From contig NC_055987.1 in NCBI RefSeq assembly GCF_018446385.1, positions 7,401,705 through 7,465,704 of the forward strand: a DNA stretch of 64,000 nucleotides, in the 5' to 3' direction. This stretch comes from Zingiber officinale (lineage: Eukaryota > Streptophyta > Magnoliopsida > Zingiberales > Zingiberaceae). Both the position numbers and the translations under genes were made by a program. The notes below the pieces were generated by a model, which was given only the letters and a program-made list of their open reading frames with translations, made no database searches and had not been told where the DNA came from. Positions within the stretch are counted from its first letter, which is position 1. Each line of letters opens with the position of its first letter. Below are positions 53,233 through 64,000 of this stretch, in pieces.

Positions 53233-56200
53233 CTATGCTTTCTTCCGAGAAAACCGCTGCAAAGCTTTAGGCAATTCAACCTCTTCCTTCTGTCTCTTAA
53301 ACGGTCTCTCCTCAGTTTTTTGCTCTAAGAAGGGTCTCTTCGCCTTAAAAACCCCTTCCTCTTTTTTCTTGGTCCTCTTGCTCGGCTTATTCCTACCTTT
53401 GGTCTTCTTCTTGAAGGTAATGTTTTTGGCTGCGTCAATTGCAGTTTCCATTTCCTCTTGAATTTCCTTCTTGGTTGGATTTGCTTTGGTCCTTCGTGGC
53501 TTGAGAGTACCAATTTTAGTTGGCTCCAACATGATTGTCTCCGGCTGAAGCTTATCGATGAGGGCATGAACTTCCTTCTCCCTCCTCTGTTTTTTAGTTT
53601 CATAAGGGTTCGCAACCCATGAATCAAAGTTAGGCTCACCAGCTCCAGGAACAATTATGGAAGACAAACCCATGGAGTGGCCAATACCCAGAACATCTTC
53701 ATATGGTCGAAAACAGACTTTTGCTAGTTGATATCCTTTGACCATTTCATGGCTCATATATTGTTTATAGTCTTGATTCCCTGAGTCTCTCCAGATATGA
53801 ACATGAGATTTATTTCCTAGCGCGAGCATGCCCTTCTGACTAAAATCCAGCATCTGAGCATGCGCAGTATATGAATGGAGTAGGCCAAACTTCCTGATGT
53901 CCCATAACTTGATCTTGTGATCCATGCCAGTTGTGGCCATTAGATGACCTCCCTTGTGGAAGGCAATGTCAGTGACAGGGCCAAAATGACAAAGCATAGT
54001 AACCAGGGGCTTTGCGCTAGTCGGCTTCCACATGGTGACTTTGCCAGCTGAATGGCCCAAACCAATAACGGCATTATAAGGATTGACTTGCATCACATCA
54101 GTTCGGCCTAGACCAGTTCGGTAATTGGCGACTATGACACCTGTGCTCACATCTTGGTAATGGAGTTGAGCAGATTTGTTCACTGAAGCCAGGAGGAAAT
54201 GTTTGTCTAGAAATTGAAGCTTTAAAGCTGCACCATGCTCCTGCAATTGAAAACAGTGATTAAACAGTATGGAAAATAACAAAAAATCTAATATAATTAC
54301 AGAAGTATTCTTGTAATCAAACAGTGAGACAATAGTTAAACGATAAGAAGAATAAGGATGCTGATAAAGTTCACATGGTTAACCAGTGCAGAGTAGAAAC
54401 CAATTCCATAGTGGCAGTGTATCATCTATGAAACCTGAGATAGGACACTAGGTGGCTGAAACCGTAAAATGCCATCAGCAATAAAGGCTCTAACACAAAG
54501 GTTCATGATTGATGCTGGAATTAAAGAAGTTACAACAAATCAAATTCACTGAATTTGCAGAAGTTATGAACAGAAGTACTCAGGCAATGATCAACCGAAA
54601 ACCACCAAAAGGAGTTGAGCTAAGCAGCTATAAAGTTTATGATGCACTACCTTTAAACAATGGATCTCTGTTCCTCTCCAATTGTATATGTAGGGATACC
54701 TGCCAAAATTTATGAGTGAGCCATTTTGACCATTAGTTAAACTTCAAATAATCACAGAACATAAACTCAAAAGAATGACATGCTAACAAAGTGAAATGTG
54801 CAAGTCTAGAATCATGAAATCACAAGCTAAGGATATCTCCATTATATCACATGCAAAGAGTACATTGGATAACGAGGTCCAATGAAATTTCACTCGAGTA
54901 CGAAGAATTTCCATACAAACAAATTTGACCTGGCTTGCATTACTAATCTCAAAATTTATATTTAATAAGACTTGCACAGAGTTTCCTGTAGTATTAATAT
55001 AAAGCTTGCAAGCAGATTGAATAGCAGGACATCTAGAATAGATCTTTTTAATTTTATGCAGAAGCAGAACAATCAAGTTGAGCTCCATTTGCAAATTTAG
55101 GAATATTAAGCTGAAGCACACATCATTAAATATATTAAATATAACTTGCAAAAGTATTCACGTAATGTTAATTTAAGCATGGGAGCAGCTTGGGTTGAAG
55201 GATACGTTGAACAGATATATCCTTTTAATCTCACATAAGACCACAAAAATACTACAACCTAGTTGAGCACCAACTTGGGTTTCACATGAACATCCATTTG
55301 CACACTAAAAATTATTAAATGAAGCATGCATCATTCAGGCCAGACGTAATTTTTTCTGTTAATAGTTATGGAAAGGTGCAATTCTACCCTGAGATGGTAA
55401 GGAATGTCAAGACAATGTTACACTACTTTGATCATGGAGTTCCTGCATATTTAATAATGTTGGGTAAAGATGCTACTCATCCAAGGCAAAGTAAATTAAA
55501 AAAAAAAAAAGGAAAGAACAAATCTATACAAGTTTCAAGACAATGTCATGGTAAGGAAGTTAGATATGATCACTGAGCCAAATTAAGAAAATTGTAGGAG
55601 ATGTTACTTTTTCTGAGCAACTGCAAAAAACTGCTCATTTTGCAAGAACACAACATCTCGAACAGTCTCTCGAACCTAAAACGAAAAGCAAGTGATATTT
55701 AGACAATCAAGATCTTTATATGCAAAAAAGATTTTAGTGATGCAGCGTGGATTTAAAAGCATCAGGCTAATGTCCACACTCAAAACTCAGAAAGGGAAAA
55801 ACTATAAGAATTGAAATATTAATTCATTATGTGGGATTAAGACCTCTTTTCTAATCTCAAAACACGACCAATTCTTCTGAAAATAACTAACCTAGCTCTA
55901 AAAAAACATAAGAAACTTTTAAACATTTAAACTAGATGTTAAAATAAACACTAAATTTATCCCCAAACTATGGACTACTCCCCTTATAATTCATGTCTGA
56001 TACGAAACACATGCTAAATGTGATTGTCATGTCTGATTCCTAAAGATACAGTTTGCTCAGCACATCTTTCTTACCAATGACAATTGAGTATTTTGGAAGA
56101 TACCTTCCACTAGAAATTCACTTCTCACAATTGCTAAAACTAAAAAGTGTCCTCTATGAATGAAAATAAAGGTTTCGAGATTTCCTTTGCTACAGTGCAT

Positions 56201-58446
56201 CAGAAATTTGTGCTATAATCTCATACACAGCCAATTACATGAAACAAATGTAATCTCAAAATACATTATGATGCATGACATTTTGGGGTTAACTTAGCAT
56301 ACATGGCTGGAATCAGAAACAAACCTGAAACTCTTTGATTAAATTCATGTTTAACATATCTATCATTGCCAGGTGGCCTTTACGGCCTCCCATCACCATA
56401 TAACGTCCACTTGGCGTGTATTCCAGTTTATATGGACCTAAATCTGGAAAAGAACAGCAAGACACAAAGTAGGTAAAAATACAATGAAACATTTATAGCT
56501 ATTAAAGTTGAAAAAAGTGTACTAGCACTGATAATAGAATCGTCAAAAGTGTCATAGAACTGAAAGTATTTTGGCACAACTAAATCATTCATATCTCAAC
56601 ACACAAACCAAGATAAGCAACATTTTACCAGGTAAGATCATATCAAATGGCTTTCTGAAACTTGAAATATCCACTTCGCGAACTATGGACTCTTGTTTGA
56701 TCATCCATGTCTTTTCTAAACCTTCAGGCTCCAAATAGCCTTCCTCGCTAGGCAACAACCACTGAAATATATAGGAAAACAAAAAGGGACTCAACTTACT
56801 TCAAGAAAACAAAACAACCATATACCCTTTTAGTTAAAAAAATTGAATTTATGGAGGAATGCAACAGTGGATTAAATGGAAATACGGGGCCTCATAAAAT
56901 AAAAAAAAAGGTACAGTATTGTTCCAGGGACAACCTAGGTTAATACAAAAGCAGACACATAGTATAGATTTTAGCTAGTTGGATATTATATAGGATTGTC
57001 CCTTCTGGAAACAAGCAGCAATTCAGAATAACAAAAAACAAGGCCAGAGTAAAACATTCAAATCCAAATCCTAGCATGTAATGAAAATCCCTAAAAAAAC
57101 AACAGGACACAAGTATATAGACACTAGACAGTATTAAGTTAGGTACAGAAAAACAAGAAACCATCAGCCCTAATGAACAAAACTTACAAGATCCAATGGC
57201 ACTGACAGGATTTTGTTGCAAGCACATTGTCGTGTGATCCTATCTTCTATAAAATTTATGATATAGTAGGGCTTTTTACAAAAATAAGAGGTTCTGTCAA
57301 AATTATTTCAGTAACTTAGGGTAATTAAATTATGTGAAAGAATTGTAGCATGGCTTGAGGGAGATACTTCACATTTGAGGGAAGGTCACCCTTGAGGTGT
57401 GACACCTGATTCAAGAATTTTTTTGATCCAACACCAAGAATAAACAGGGGGACAAATCTACTACGAGATACACCATGTGGATCATTGGGTTTGTATGTGA
57501 ATTGTAGAATCCTATCTCTATTTCATTGGTTCAAGTATTTCTCCGACAAGTTTAACAATCATAAATTATAATATTATTATGGCAGTAATTAAATTACGTG
57601 ATGTAGTGGGTCATCCAATAATTTGGAAGTAGATCTGATTGATGGATCAGTATAAATGGAGCAATAGGTAGCAATATATTGTACATCTTTTGGAATAGGG
57701 CATAGGGCAGAAAAGCAAAAAACAGTTAAAAATTTCGAACTAACATTATAAGAAGAGAATAAGTATAAGAAATGAACCTTTTCTGCCTTAGCAGCAGCTT
57801 TTGCTGACTGTCCATATAATTTTTCCCTATTGGCAAGCTGACCTTTCAGTTTCTTGTCTCGTAACGTCTGTCATGAAAAAATAACAAAATGAACAATCAA
57901 TCAAAATGAAAGGTACATAATGATGAAGGATATAATTCAGAACATATCAATAAAGCACACCTCCAAATTAGCACCATCACCACGCAAATATTTTCTTGCT
58001 CTTACATCCAACTCATCGGCGATCTTCTGTAAAGTCAGCACTCGGAATAATTACAAAAAGAAAAGCCTCAATTACCAATACTACATTATCTCAATAAATC
58101 GTACTCCTAAAGACAAGCAGCATTGGACAGAATTATTAGCAGTTTCAGCAGAATAGAAAAATGAAATTTCACAGATTGATTTCAACGAAAATTAGGAAAA
58201 GCATGTTAAAACGGGAAGGGAATATGCATCAAAGTCCAAACAAATTAAAATTTATAGCTTTCAAGACACATTAAACTCAGGAAAACAAAAAACATTGAAG
58301 CAAGAGGATGAACATTTTTCCATATCACACGATGAAAGGGTTCATTGTATCGTAAATCTACATGAGCCATCAAACCGCTGAGCAACTAAAGCAGTAAGGA
58401 AAAAAGTTGAATCTTTGAAACGTACCTGTTGTGTTGCAGAAATCAT
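53233..58446 (-). CDS. UTP7: UTP7/WDR46 homologue, U3 snoRNP protein (8 exons, 517 aa)
   Basis: Minus-strand exons: 58446-58426, 58026-57961, 57867-57778, 56761-56629, 56443-56325, 55675-55608, 54699-54651, 54240-53233. All are GT-AG with matching phase. UTP7 (WDR46, BING4) is a nucleolar WD-repeat protein of the small-subunit processome, needed for 18S rRNA cleavage. Landmarks: basic N-terminus KIADELDVRARKYLRG; KLKGQLANREKLYGQSAKAA; the TPSGRYMVMGGRKGHLAMID repeat; FAVAQKKYPYIYNWRGTEIH; a WD repeat ending KIKLWDIRK (about 293-299); FRPYEDVLGIGHSMGLSS and GAGEPNFDSWVANPYE (about 359-396) of the BING4 C-terminal domain; then a lysine-rich tail ending RFSRKKA. It is near the family's usual length. 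The start chosen is the first usable ATG; the same frame stays open for 12 codons upstream without another ATG. Confidence 0.93.
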
Positions 58447-58571
58447 TCTGTTGCTATTTATAGTTCTTGATTTACCACTATCTGACAAATTAAAATCATA
58501 TAGGATAAATTTTAGATAGTTGTAAACAGAATTTCCGGTGCCGACCCGTGCCGCTCGATACCGGCGGTTTA

Positions 58572-58736
58572 GAGCGAAAAATTACCTGGCGGCGAGTAAA
58601 GGCGACGGTGCGACAACGACGACGCACGGGATCAGCACCGAGACGCCGTTCCGACGCGCAAGAGTGAGAAAAGGAGAGCGAAAAATTAACTGGCGGCGAG
58701 CAACGGCGACGAGGTACGACAACGACGACGAGCGGG
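58572..58736 (-). repeat. Tandem duplication in the UTP7 leader, copying a splice donor
   Basis: Two copies about 105 bp apart share GTCGTCGTTGTCG, then CTCGCCGCCAG, then TAATTTTTCGCTC on the minus strand. In the gene-proximal copy the joint reads CCAG|GTAATT, a proper donor for a leader intron ending at the acceptor TTTGTCAG near 58,483. In the distal copy the joint reads CCAGTTAATT, with one G missing, so it is not a donor. Confidence 0.7.
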
Positions 58737-58974
58737 GGTGTGCGGCGCAACAGAACCTAAAACCCTAAAAACTTAAATTTGGAAATATATAAAACGTTTG
58801 CAAATCAGTTGTCCATTATTAACAGTACTAGTATAATAACCGTTTATATATAACTTACAGGATTTTGTTATGTCGCATAGTTAACCATTATTGTATTTTT
58901 TTCAGAAAATAAGATTTAAGGTTTAGATTAGAATACAGTAGGTAAGTTAAAAAAATTATATTAATTACTCACGG
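58737..58974. other. UTP7 upstream sequence
   Basis: CAGAACCTAAAACCCTAAAA near the leader contains AAACCCTAA, the telo-box motif common in promoters of ribosome-biogenesis genes. The rest is AT-rich with nothing else recognisable. Confidence 0.4.
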
Positions 58975-59150
58975 AATATGGTGGCAAAAGATGAATATGT
59001 TCGTCTTCAGCATCCCCGTCAATTCGTTCCAAGGTCAATACGAAAGAGATAAATCACGGACGACTATTAACTTTTGGAATAATGACTAACACATAAAGAA
59101 GATATTTATCTCGACTTTATTGAGATTCAAATTTCAGTCAGAATATGTAT
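58975..59150 (-). mobile_element. Decayed SINE upstream of UTP7
   Basis: GGTGGCAAAAGATGAATATG, then CGAAAGAGATAAATCACGG, then ATTGAGATTCAAATTTCAG follows the unit structure of the SINE array at 18,507-19,755. Minus-strand orientation again. No target-site duplication was found. Confidence 0.55.
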
Positions 59151-59317
59151 CATAAAATGTGTGACATAATTATATATATAAGATTTGATATCTTGTACAT
59201 TTCGCTTGTGCAACGTTGCTATGCAATTGAGTGAGATAAAGCATCCGGAAGACTCATTCGGGCAGCAGCATCAGGCACGGCCGTGCAACGTATCAAAATT
59301 AACTTATATATTATATA
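59151..59317. other. Short spacer before the LTR element
   Basis: AT-rich except 59,240-59,300. Nothing recognised. Confidence 0.4.
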
Positions 59318-59322
59318 GTTAT

Positions 59323-60186
59323 TGTTGGACCCCGTGGTATTTTGATGTGATCAACCAAGTTGGTTAGGTCATGCTTTGTGTTTAATCCATGTGTCTGAGT
59401 GTGCAGGAGCTTAGGAGCACAGGAAGTCGAGCGGAAGACGCAGCTAGCGAGAAGGACGACACGGGAAAGGAGCCGACGGGCTAGGTGCGTCCGAAGGACG
59501 AGAGAGCTGCGGAAGAGTACTCCAGTGGGCGTGAAGAGCGTGCGCGGGCGTTCGAGGGACGTTAAGCCGGGACGGAAGGCTGCTCGAGGAGAAGGCCGGG
59601 AATTGGGTTCGGGTGAGCCCTATTCTGGTTGGCCGCAATCACCCAAAAGATCGGAGCGTTGGAAGTCAAAGCAAGCTGGAAATGAAGCCAAGAAGCTGAG
59701 CTGCAAGCTTGAAGGCGCCTTCAGCCAGGTTGAAGGCGCCTTCAACCCAGTCAATCCGACCGTTTGCCTTTGGATAGAGTTCTATCCGATCACTCGCTTA
59801 GAGGCGCCTTGGAGGCACCTTGGAGCTTCGAGATCAGATTTCCAGAGGCTATTTAAAGGCCCCTGGAGCTAGGAATTCAATAACAACTCAAGCAATCATT
59901 GTGTAGTCATTCTTAGCAATAGTTCTAAACTTCCAAAGTGTAAAAGGCTTCTCCGCCTTCAGAGAAGGAGAAGTTTTTTACTGAGCTTTTCATCGCCCTG
60001 GATTAACAACCGTCTTAGTTGTAACCAGGTTAAATCCCTGTCTTCTCTATCTTTCTGTATTTAGTTTTTTATTGCTTTACTATTTCATCACTATTGCATT
60101 AATTGAGTTGAAATCCGAGGAGGGTAGTTTCATTTTTATTTTCAGCAATTCACCCCCCCCTCTCGTCGGCCTCCGCTGCACCTACA
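59323..60186 (+). repeat. 5' LTR with GGCGCC palindromes
   Basis: 864 bp, from TGTTGGACCCCGTGG to GCTGCACCTACA. Perfect palindromes GAAGGCGCCTTC at 59711-59722 and TTGAAGGCGCCTTCAA at 59730-59745, and AGGCGCCT at 59802-59809, lie ahead of a TATTTAAAG box at 59850-59858. The 157-codon frame at 59,399-59,872 lies wholly in the LTR and is not a gene. Confidence 0.85.
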
Positions 60187-60188
60187 AT

Positions 60189-60201
60189 TGGTATCAGAGT
60201 C
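60189..60201 (+). other. Primer-binding site
   Basis: TGGTATCAGAGTC, two bases after the LTR end, fits the initiator methionine tRNA with one variant base near its end. Confidence 0.85.
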
Positions 60202-60248
60202 TGATCGCCTCAGAAGGACTAACCGCCAACTGAAGCACTACGATCAAG

Positions 60249-61657
60249 ATGATGGCCGGAGCGAATATCCATCCCCCGAAGTTCGATGGAGATTTCGCTA
60301 CATAGAAGCGAAAAATGGAGGTATTCTTTAAAACAGACTTTGATATTTTAATTATTATGAAATATGGTTTTACAGCGCCGAAAGACAAAGAAGAAAACAC
60401 ATGGAGCAAGAAGGAGCAAGCCGATTTCGTCGCCAACGGAAAGGTTGAGTTCCATCTACTCAGTGTACTATCATCTCAGGAGGTAAATCGGATCGGAAGC
60501 TACGCCTCCGCGAAAGATCTCTGGGAGAAATTCCTGGAGCTTCACGAAGGTACCTCCGAAGCGAAGCTAGCCAGGCGCGACATCCTCCGAACTCAGTTGA
60601 CGAACCTCCGGATGAACCAAGGCGAGAAGGTAGCGCAACTCCAAGCGAGGAACAAAGAACTAATAACTCAACTCACCAACCTTGGAGAAGAAGAACGAAC
60701 CGGGACTCAATTCGATACGCGCTCAATGCCTTCCCGAGAACTCCCGAGTGGACATCCTTAGTAGATGCTTACTACATTTCTAAGGATCTCGAGGTAAGTA
60801 CATTGGAACAATTGTTTTCAACCTTCGAATTGCACGAATCCCGACTTGGAGAAAATCTAGTAGAGAAGTCGAACCTCAACATTGCCCTACAAGTCGAAAA
60901 GGACGATCCTGACTCTGAAGCGACAATCGACGAAAACGAAGCTACATTAATGGTAAGACGCTTTAATAAGTTTTTTAAATCTAACAAATTTAGATCGCAG
61001 TCAAGTAAACATCATCAAAAGAGAAGGACTGTCCGTTGCTACAACTGCAACGAAGAAGGGCACATTAAGGAGGACTGCCCAAAATTGAAGAGCAAACAGA
61101 AGAATAAGGAAAGGAGCAAGAAGTCAGCTCGAACCAAACACAACCTAAAGGCCACGTGGGATGATTCGTCATCCTCCGAATCGAAAGTCGAAGAATTCTC
61201 GGGGTTAGCGCTAATGACGAATCATCAGCCGGAAGAAGACTCAAGCACAGAGATGAGCATCGATGAAGGGGGAGGAACATCAGAAGAAGAAAGCAGCAGT
61301 GAAGGGGGAGCGTCACCAGATCAGGTAAGTAAGGTACGCAATCTAACCCCGACTCAATCTTTTAAATTTATTAAAGCTCTTTCTAAAGAATTAGATAAAT
61401 TAGAAAAAAAAAATGAAAATTTGAAATCAGAAAATGAAAATTTAAAATTGGAAATTGAAAAATTGAAATCTGATACATGCTTAAAGATAAATGTTTTTCC
61501 AAAATCAAAACTTAAAATTTATGGAAAATTAAACTGGTATATAAGGAAGCATCAGAGTCAACTTAGGAAAATTCCTAAGAATTATATACCCCCTAAGTTT
61601 TTGACTAATCCTGTAGGAAGGAACCTTTATTGGGTTTCAAAATCTTTGCTGGTTTAA
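60249..61657 (+). pseudogene. Broken gag with CCHC knuckle
   Basis: The start at 60249 opens with the gag-type N-terminus (IHPPKFDGDFAT) and meets a TAG at 60303-60305. The frame then continues to 60,761 with the usual SAKDLWEKFLELHEGT motif. It shifts frame near 60,700-60,717, and the second piece (open from 60,803, sensible from about 60,717) runs to 61657 with the zinc knuckle CYNCNEEGHIKEDC, an acidic serine-rich part and a long leucine/lysine coiled coil. So there is one stop and one frameshift. The layout (gag, knuckle, acidic region, coiled coil) resembles the gag of the element at 31,663-40,582, but with one knuckle. Confidence 0.85.
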
Positions 61658-62171
61658 ATTTCTCTTTTAGTTAAAAGCATACAGTGAGAAAATTAAACAT
61701 TGAAATTCTTTATGGAAGTTTTGTCTAAGGAAGTGATTGTTGCTCCAATAACCAAGAAGGCCTAGTGCCTCGTCACGACCTGGAAGCTAAAATATTGAAA
61801 GAAAATATTTAATTAACTTTCTGAAAAAACATTAAACAAGAATTAAATAATGCTTTGAAAGTTTATCAAACATTTTTTAAAATAAACAAAAATTTCTTTT
61901 ACTTAGAAAATTTTCTTGAAAATTCTAACTTAATTTTTTTTTTGTTAGAAATTTTTTCTCCTGGAAAAATTCTAGAAAACTTCATTTGACTTAGAATTTT
62001 TTTTGGGAACATTCAAAAATTAAGTTTAACTTAGAAGTTTTTTTAATTCTAAAAAATTTACTTTTGCTTAGAAATTTTTTCTGAAAAATCAATTTAACTT
62101 ATAATTTTTTTTTCTAAAAAATTCATTTCTACTCAGAATTTTTTTCTACCTTAATAATTAGTATTCTCTTA
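61658..62171. other. Non-coding internal region
   Basis: T-rich with repeated AACTTAGAATTTTTT-like phrases. No polymerase frames. Confidence 0.5.
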
Positions 62172-63084
62172 TGGTCTGTTTGGGAGGAGGTGAGGGAAGG
62201 AGAAGGAAGGGGAAATAAGGAGAAGGAAAATTCTGAACCTCGTTTGGGAAGAAGTGAGGAAAGGGAAGGAAAGGTAAGGAAGGGTAAGCTTTAACCTTCG
62301 TTACCCATGGAAATAGAGATTTTCTTACACCCCAAATTGGAGTGTAAGGAAGGGGAAGGGAAAACAAAATATTTTTTATTCCAATTTTATCCCTGTTCTT
62401 AATAGTTTAAGAAATATTTCAATTTCTAATTTTACTATATCGTCGGAGTTCAATTTCCTCACCTTCTTCACAGCTCGCTTGCTACCAGATTATTAGAGGA
62501 GGGGATTTGACACGTCTTCTAATTGAATTGAAGGAGAAATTATTTTTGTCGTCAAAATTTAAGAGGATATCTACTATTTTTTAATTTTTTCATCAAAATT
62601 TAATAAGTTTTTAAAGAATAGAAATTCTCGTTATCAGTGTTATCTTTCAAATTTTTTCATTTAAGATTTTTAAAATCATTATTTTCTTTATTTCTCATTT
62701 AATTACTTGATTATCGATAATTCATTGTTTTGTTATGAATAGTATAAAAAATTAAATTTTTATTAAAAAAAAGCTAATTTAAATGATAATATAAAAATTA
62801 TTTATATTATTAAAAATATCTAATTTATATTTATAAAATAAATATTAATATTATGAAAATTTTCTAATTTAAAAAACTAAGGGTATTATTGTAACTTTAT
62901 CTATTTAACCTTCATTCCTCTTCCTTTCCTCCCAAACAAAGTAACACATGTTACGTTAATGAACCTTCCATCCCTCCCAAATAAGGAGAAGTTAAATACT
63001 TTACTTTCCCTTACTTTCCCTTCCTTCCCCTCCCTTCCCCTTCCGTTAATGAACCTTCCCTCACTTCATCAAAACAAAGGGTTA
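62169..63084. mobile_element. Tourist-like MITE with inverted ends, TTA duplication
   Basis: The left end GGTCTGTTTGGGAGGAGGTG and the right end (reverse complement CCCTTTGTTTTGATGAAGTG) begin long purine-rich arms that pair imperfectly over about 200 bp (62,172-62,400 with 62,880-63,081). TTA on both sides (62169-62171, 63082-63084) fits the 3-bp duplication of PIF/Harbinger-derived Tourist elements, whose ends often read GG.CTGTTTGG. A 3-bp match is weak alone. No transposase is present. Confidence 0.6.
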
Positions 63085-63295
63085 TTGGTACCCCATTTTT
63101 GCTGTGATCAAAGGGGGAGAGACAGGTACAAGTTTAGGGGGAGTTAGGAAAATTACCTATTTTTTTTTTTGAAAATATGTTGTAATTTTATTTATTGCAA
63201 AAGTTATGCTTAACTGGTTAGTTTAGTAATTTTTCTTTAAATATTACTTTTTATGTCTATTTTTTCTCTAACTTGAACTTGGGTTGATGCACATC

Positions 63296-63310
63296 AAAAA
63301 AGGGGGAGAT
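63296..63310 (+). other. Polypurine tract
   Basis: AAAAAAGGGGGAGAT directly precedes the 3' LTR, as expected for plus-strand priming. This is the same type as in the element at 33,158-33,170. Confidence 0.8.
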
Positions 63311-64000
63311 TATTGGACCCCGTGGTGTTTTGATGTGATCAACCAAGTTGGTTAGGTCCTGCTTTGTGTTTGATCCTTGTGTCTGAGTGTGTAGGAGCTT
63401 AGGAGCACAAGAAGTCGAGCGGAAGACGCAGCTAGCGAGAAGGACGGCACGGGAAGGGAGCCGACGGGCTCGGTGCGTCCGAAGGACGAGAGAGCTGTGG
63501 AAGAGTACTCCGGTGGGCGTGAAGAGCGTGCGCGGGCGTTCGAGGGACGTTAAGCCGGGATGGAAGGCTGCTCGAGAAGAAGGCCGGGAATTGGGTTCGG
63601 GTGAGCCCTATTCCGGTTGGCCGCAATCACCCAAAAGATCGGAGTGTTGGAAGTCAAAGCAAGCTGGAAATGAAGCCAAGAAGCTGAGCTGCCAGCTTGA
63701 AGGCGCCTTCAGCCAGGTTGAAGGCGCCTTCAGCTAGGTTGAAGGTGCCTTCAACCCATTCAATCCGACCGTTTGCTTTCGGATAGAGTTTTATCCGATC
63801 ACTCGCTTAGAGGCGCCTTGGACCCTCGTTGGAGGCGCCTTGGAGCTTCGAGATCAGATTTCCAGATGCTATTTAAAGGCTCCTGGAGCTAGGAATTCAA
63901 TAACAACTCAAGAAATCATTGTGTAAAAGGCTTTTCCGCCTTCAGAGAAGGAGAATTTTTCTACTGAGCTCTTCATCGTCCTGGATTAACAACCGTCTTG
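63311..64000 (+). repeat. 3' LTR, cut by the window edge
   Basis: Homologous to the 5' LTR from its first base. It carries three GAAGG.GCCTTC palindromes (two perfect, one with a T) where the 5' LTR has two, and lacks about 24 bp near 63,925 that the 5' LTR has. It stops at the window edge about 150-190 bp before its expected end. Confidence 0.85.

Larger units (their letters stand above)
59323..64000 (+). mobile_element. Second gag-only LTR retrotransposon, 3' end outside the window
   Basis: 5' LTR 59323-60186, primer-binding site TGGTATCAGAGTC at 60189-60201, gag 60249-61657 (broken), a MITE at 62,172-63,081, a polypurine tract AAAAAAGGGGGAGAT ending at 63310, and the start of the 3' LTR from 63311. 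The first bases are TGTTGGACCC in the 5' LTR and TATTGGACCC in the 3' LTR. No integrase or reverse transcriptase remnant is visible between gag and the polypurine tract, and less than 0.8 kb is left there if the MITE is removed. Since the right end lies outside, no target-site duplication can be checked. Confidence 0.85.

Noticed and set aside
59399-59872. 157-codon frame, repeated at 63,387-63,737
   Set aside because: It lies entirely inside the LTR and has no known domain.

Overview
This is plant nuclear DNA. Four protein-coding genes are split by GT-AG introns, their products match angiosperm families over their whole length, and the space between them is packed with nested LTR retrotransposons, RTE-type LINE remains, tRNA-derived SINEs and foldback elements. 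The repeat content suits a large monocot genome, but I cannot name the species from the sequence.

Layout. 1-3,400 holds a 300-bp-arm foldback, a broken gag-like ORF and a truncated Ty1/copia gag-protease ORF. 3,400-11,800 is repeat debris with a 2.4-kb solo LTR (6,129-8,560, TSD ATTTC), a SINE with a perfect 18-bp TSD, and a small foldback. 11,795-13,352 (-) is a group IIc WRKY gene of three exons with a SINE in intron 1. 14,660-19,755 is a repeat-rich gap with an internally amplified LTR-like repeat, a 24-base C run and a tandem array of SINE modules. 20,651-28,808 (-) is a ten-exon MAP kinase of the TDY class, MPK20-like. 31,573-42,420 is a three-level nest: an RTE LINE split by a gag-only LTR retrotransposon (31,663-40,582, TSD ATATC), itself split by a second LTR element (38,362-40,150, TSD ACCAG). 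45,590-52,062 (+) is a 16-exon REDUCED WALL ACETYLATION gene. It converges on 53,233-58,446 (-), an eight-exon UTP7/WDR46 gene. 59,323 to the window end is a further gag-only LTR element with a MITE inside; its 3' LTR runs off the edge.

The four genes are unrelated housekeeping or regulatory genes and do not form a pathway: WRKY (transcription), MPK20 (kinase signalling), RWA (Golgi O-acetylation of wall polysaccharides), UTP7 (18S rRNA maturation).

The most unusual signal is in the mobile DNA. Several distinct LTR families each carry their own short palindrome, repeated several times in the U3-like part of the LTR. In the clearest case the run ends 24 bp before a TATA box. The LTR elements here that keep an internal region encode a gag-like protein but no integrase or reverse transcriptase that I can see. 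Exon borders were set by hand from splice consensus, frame and family similarity. No alignment, transcript or database search was run.
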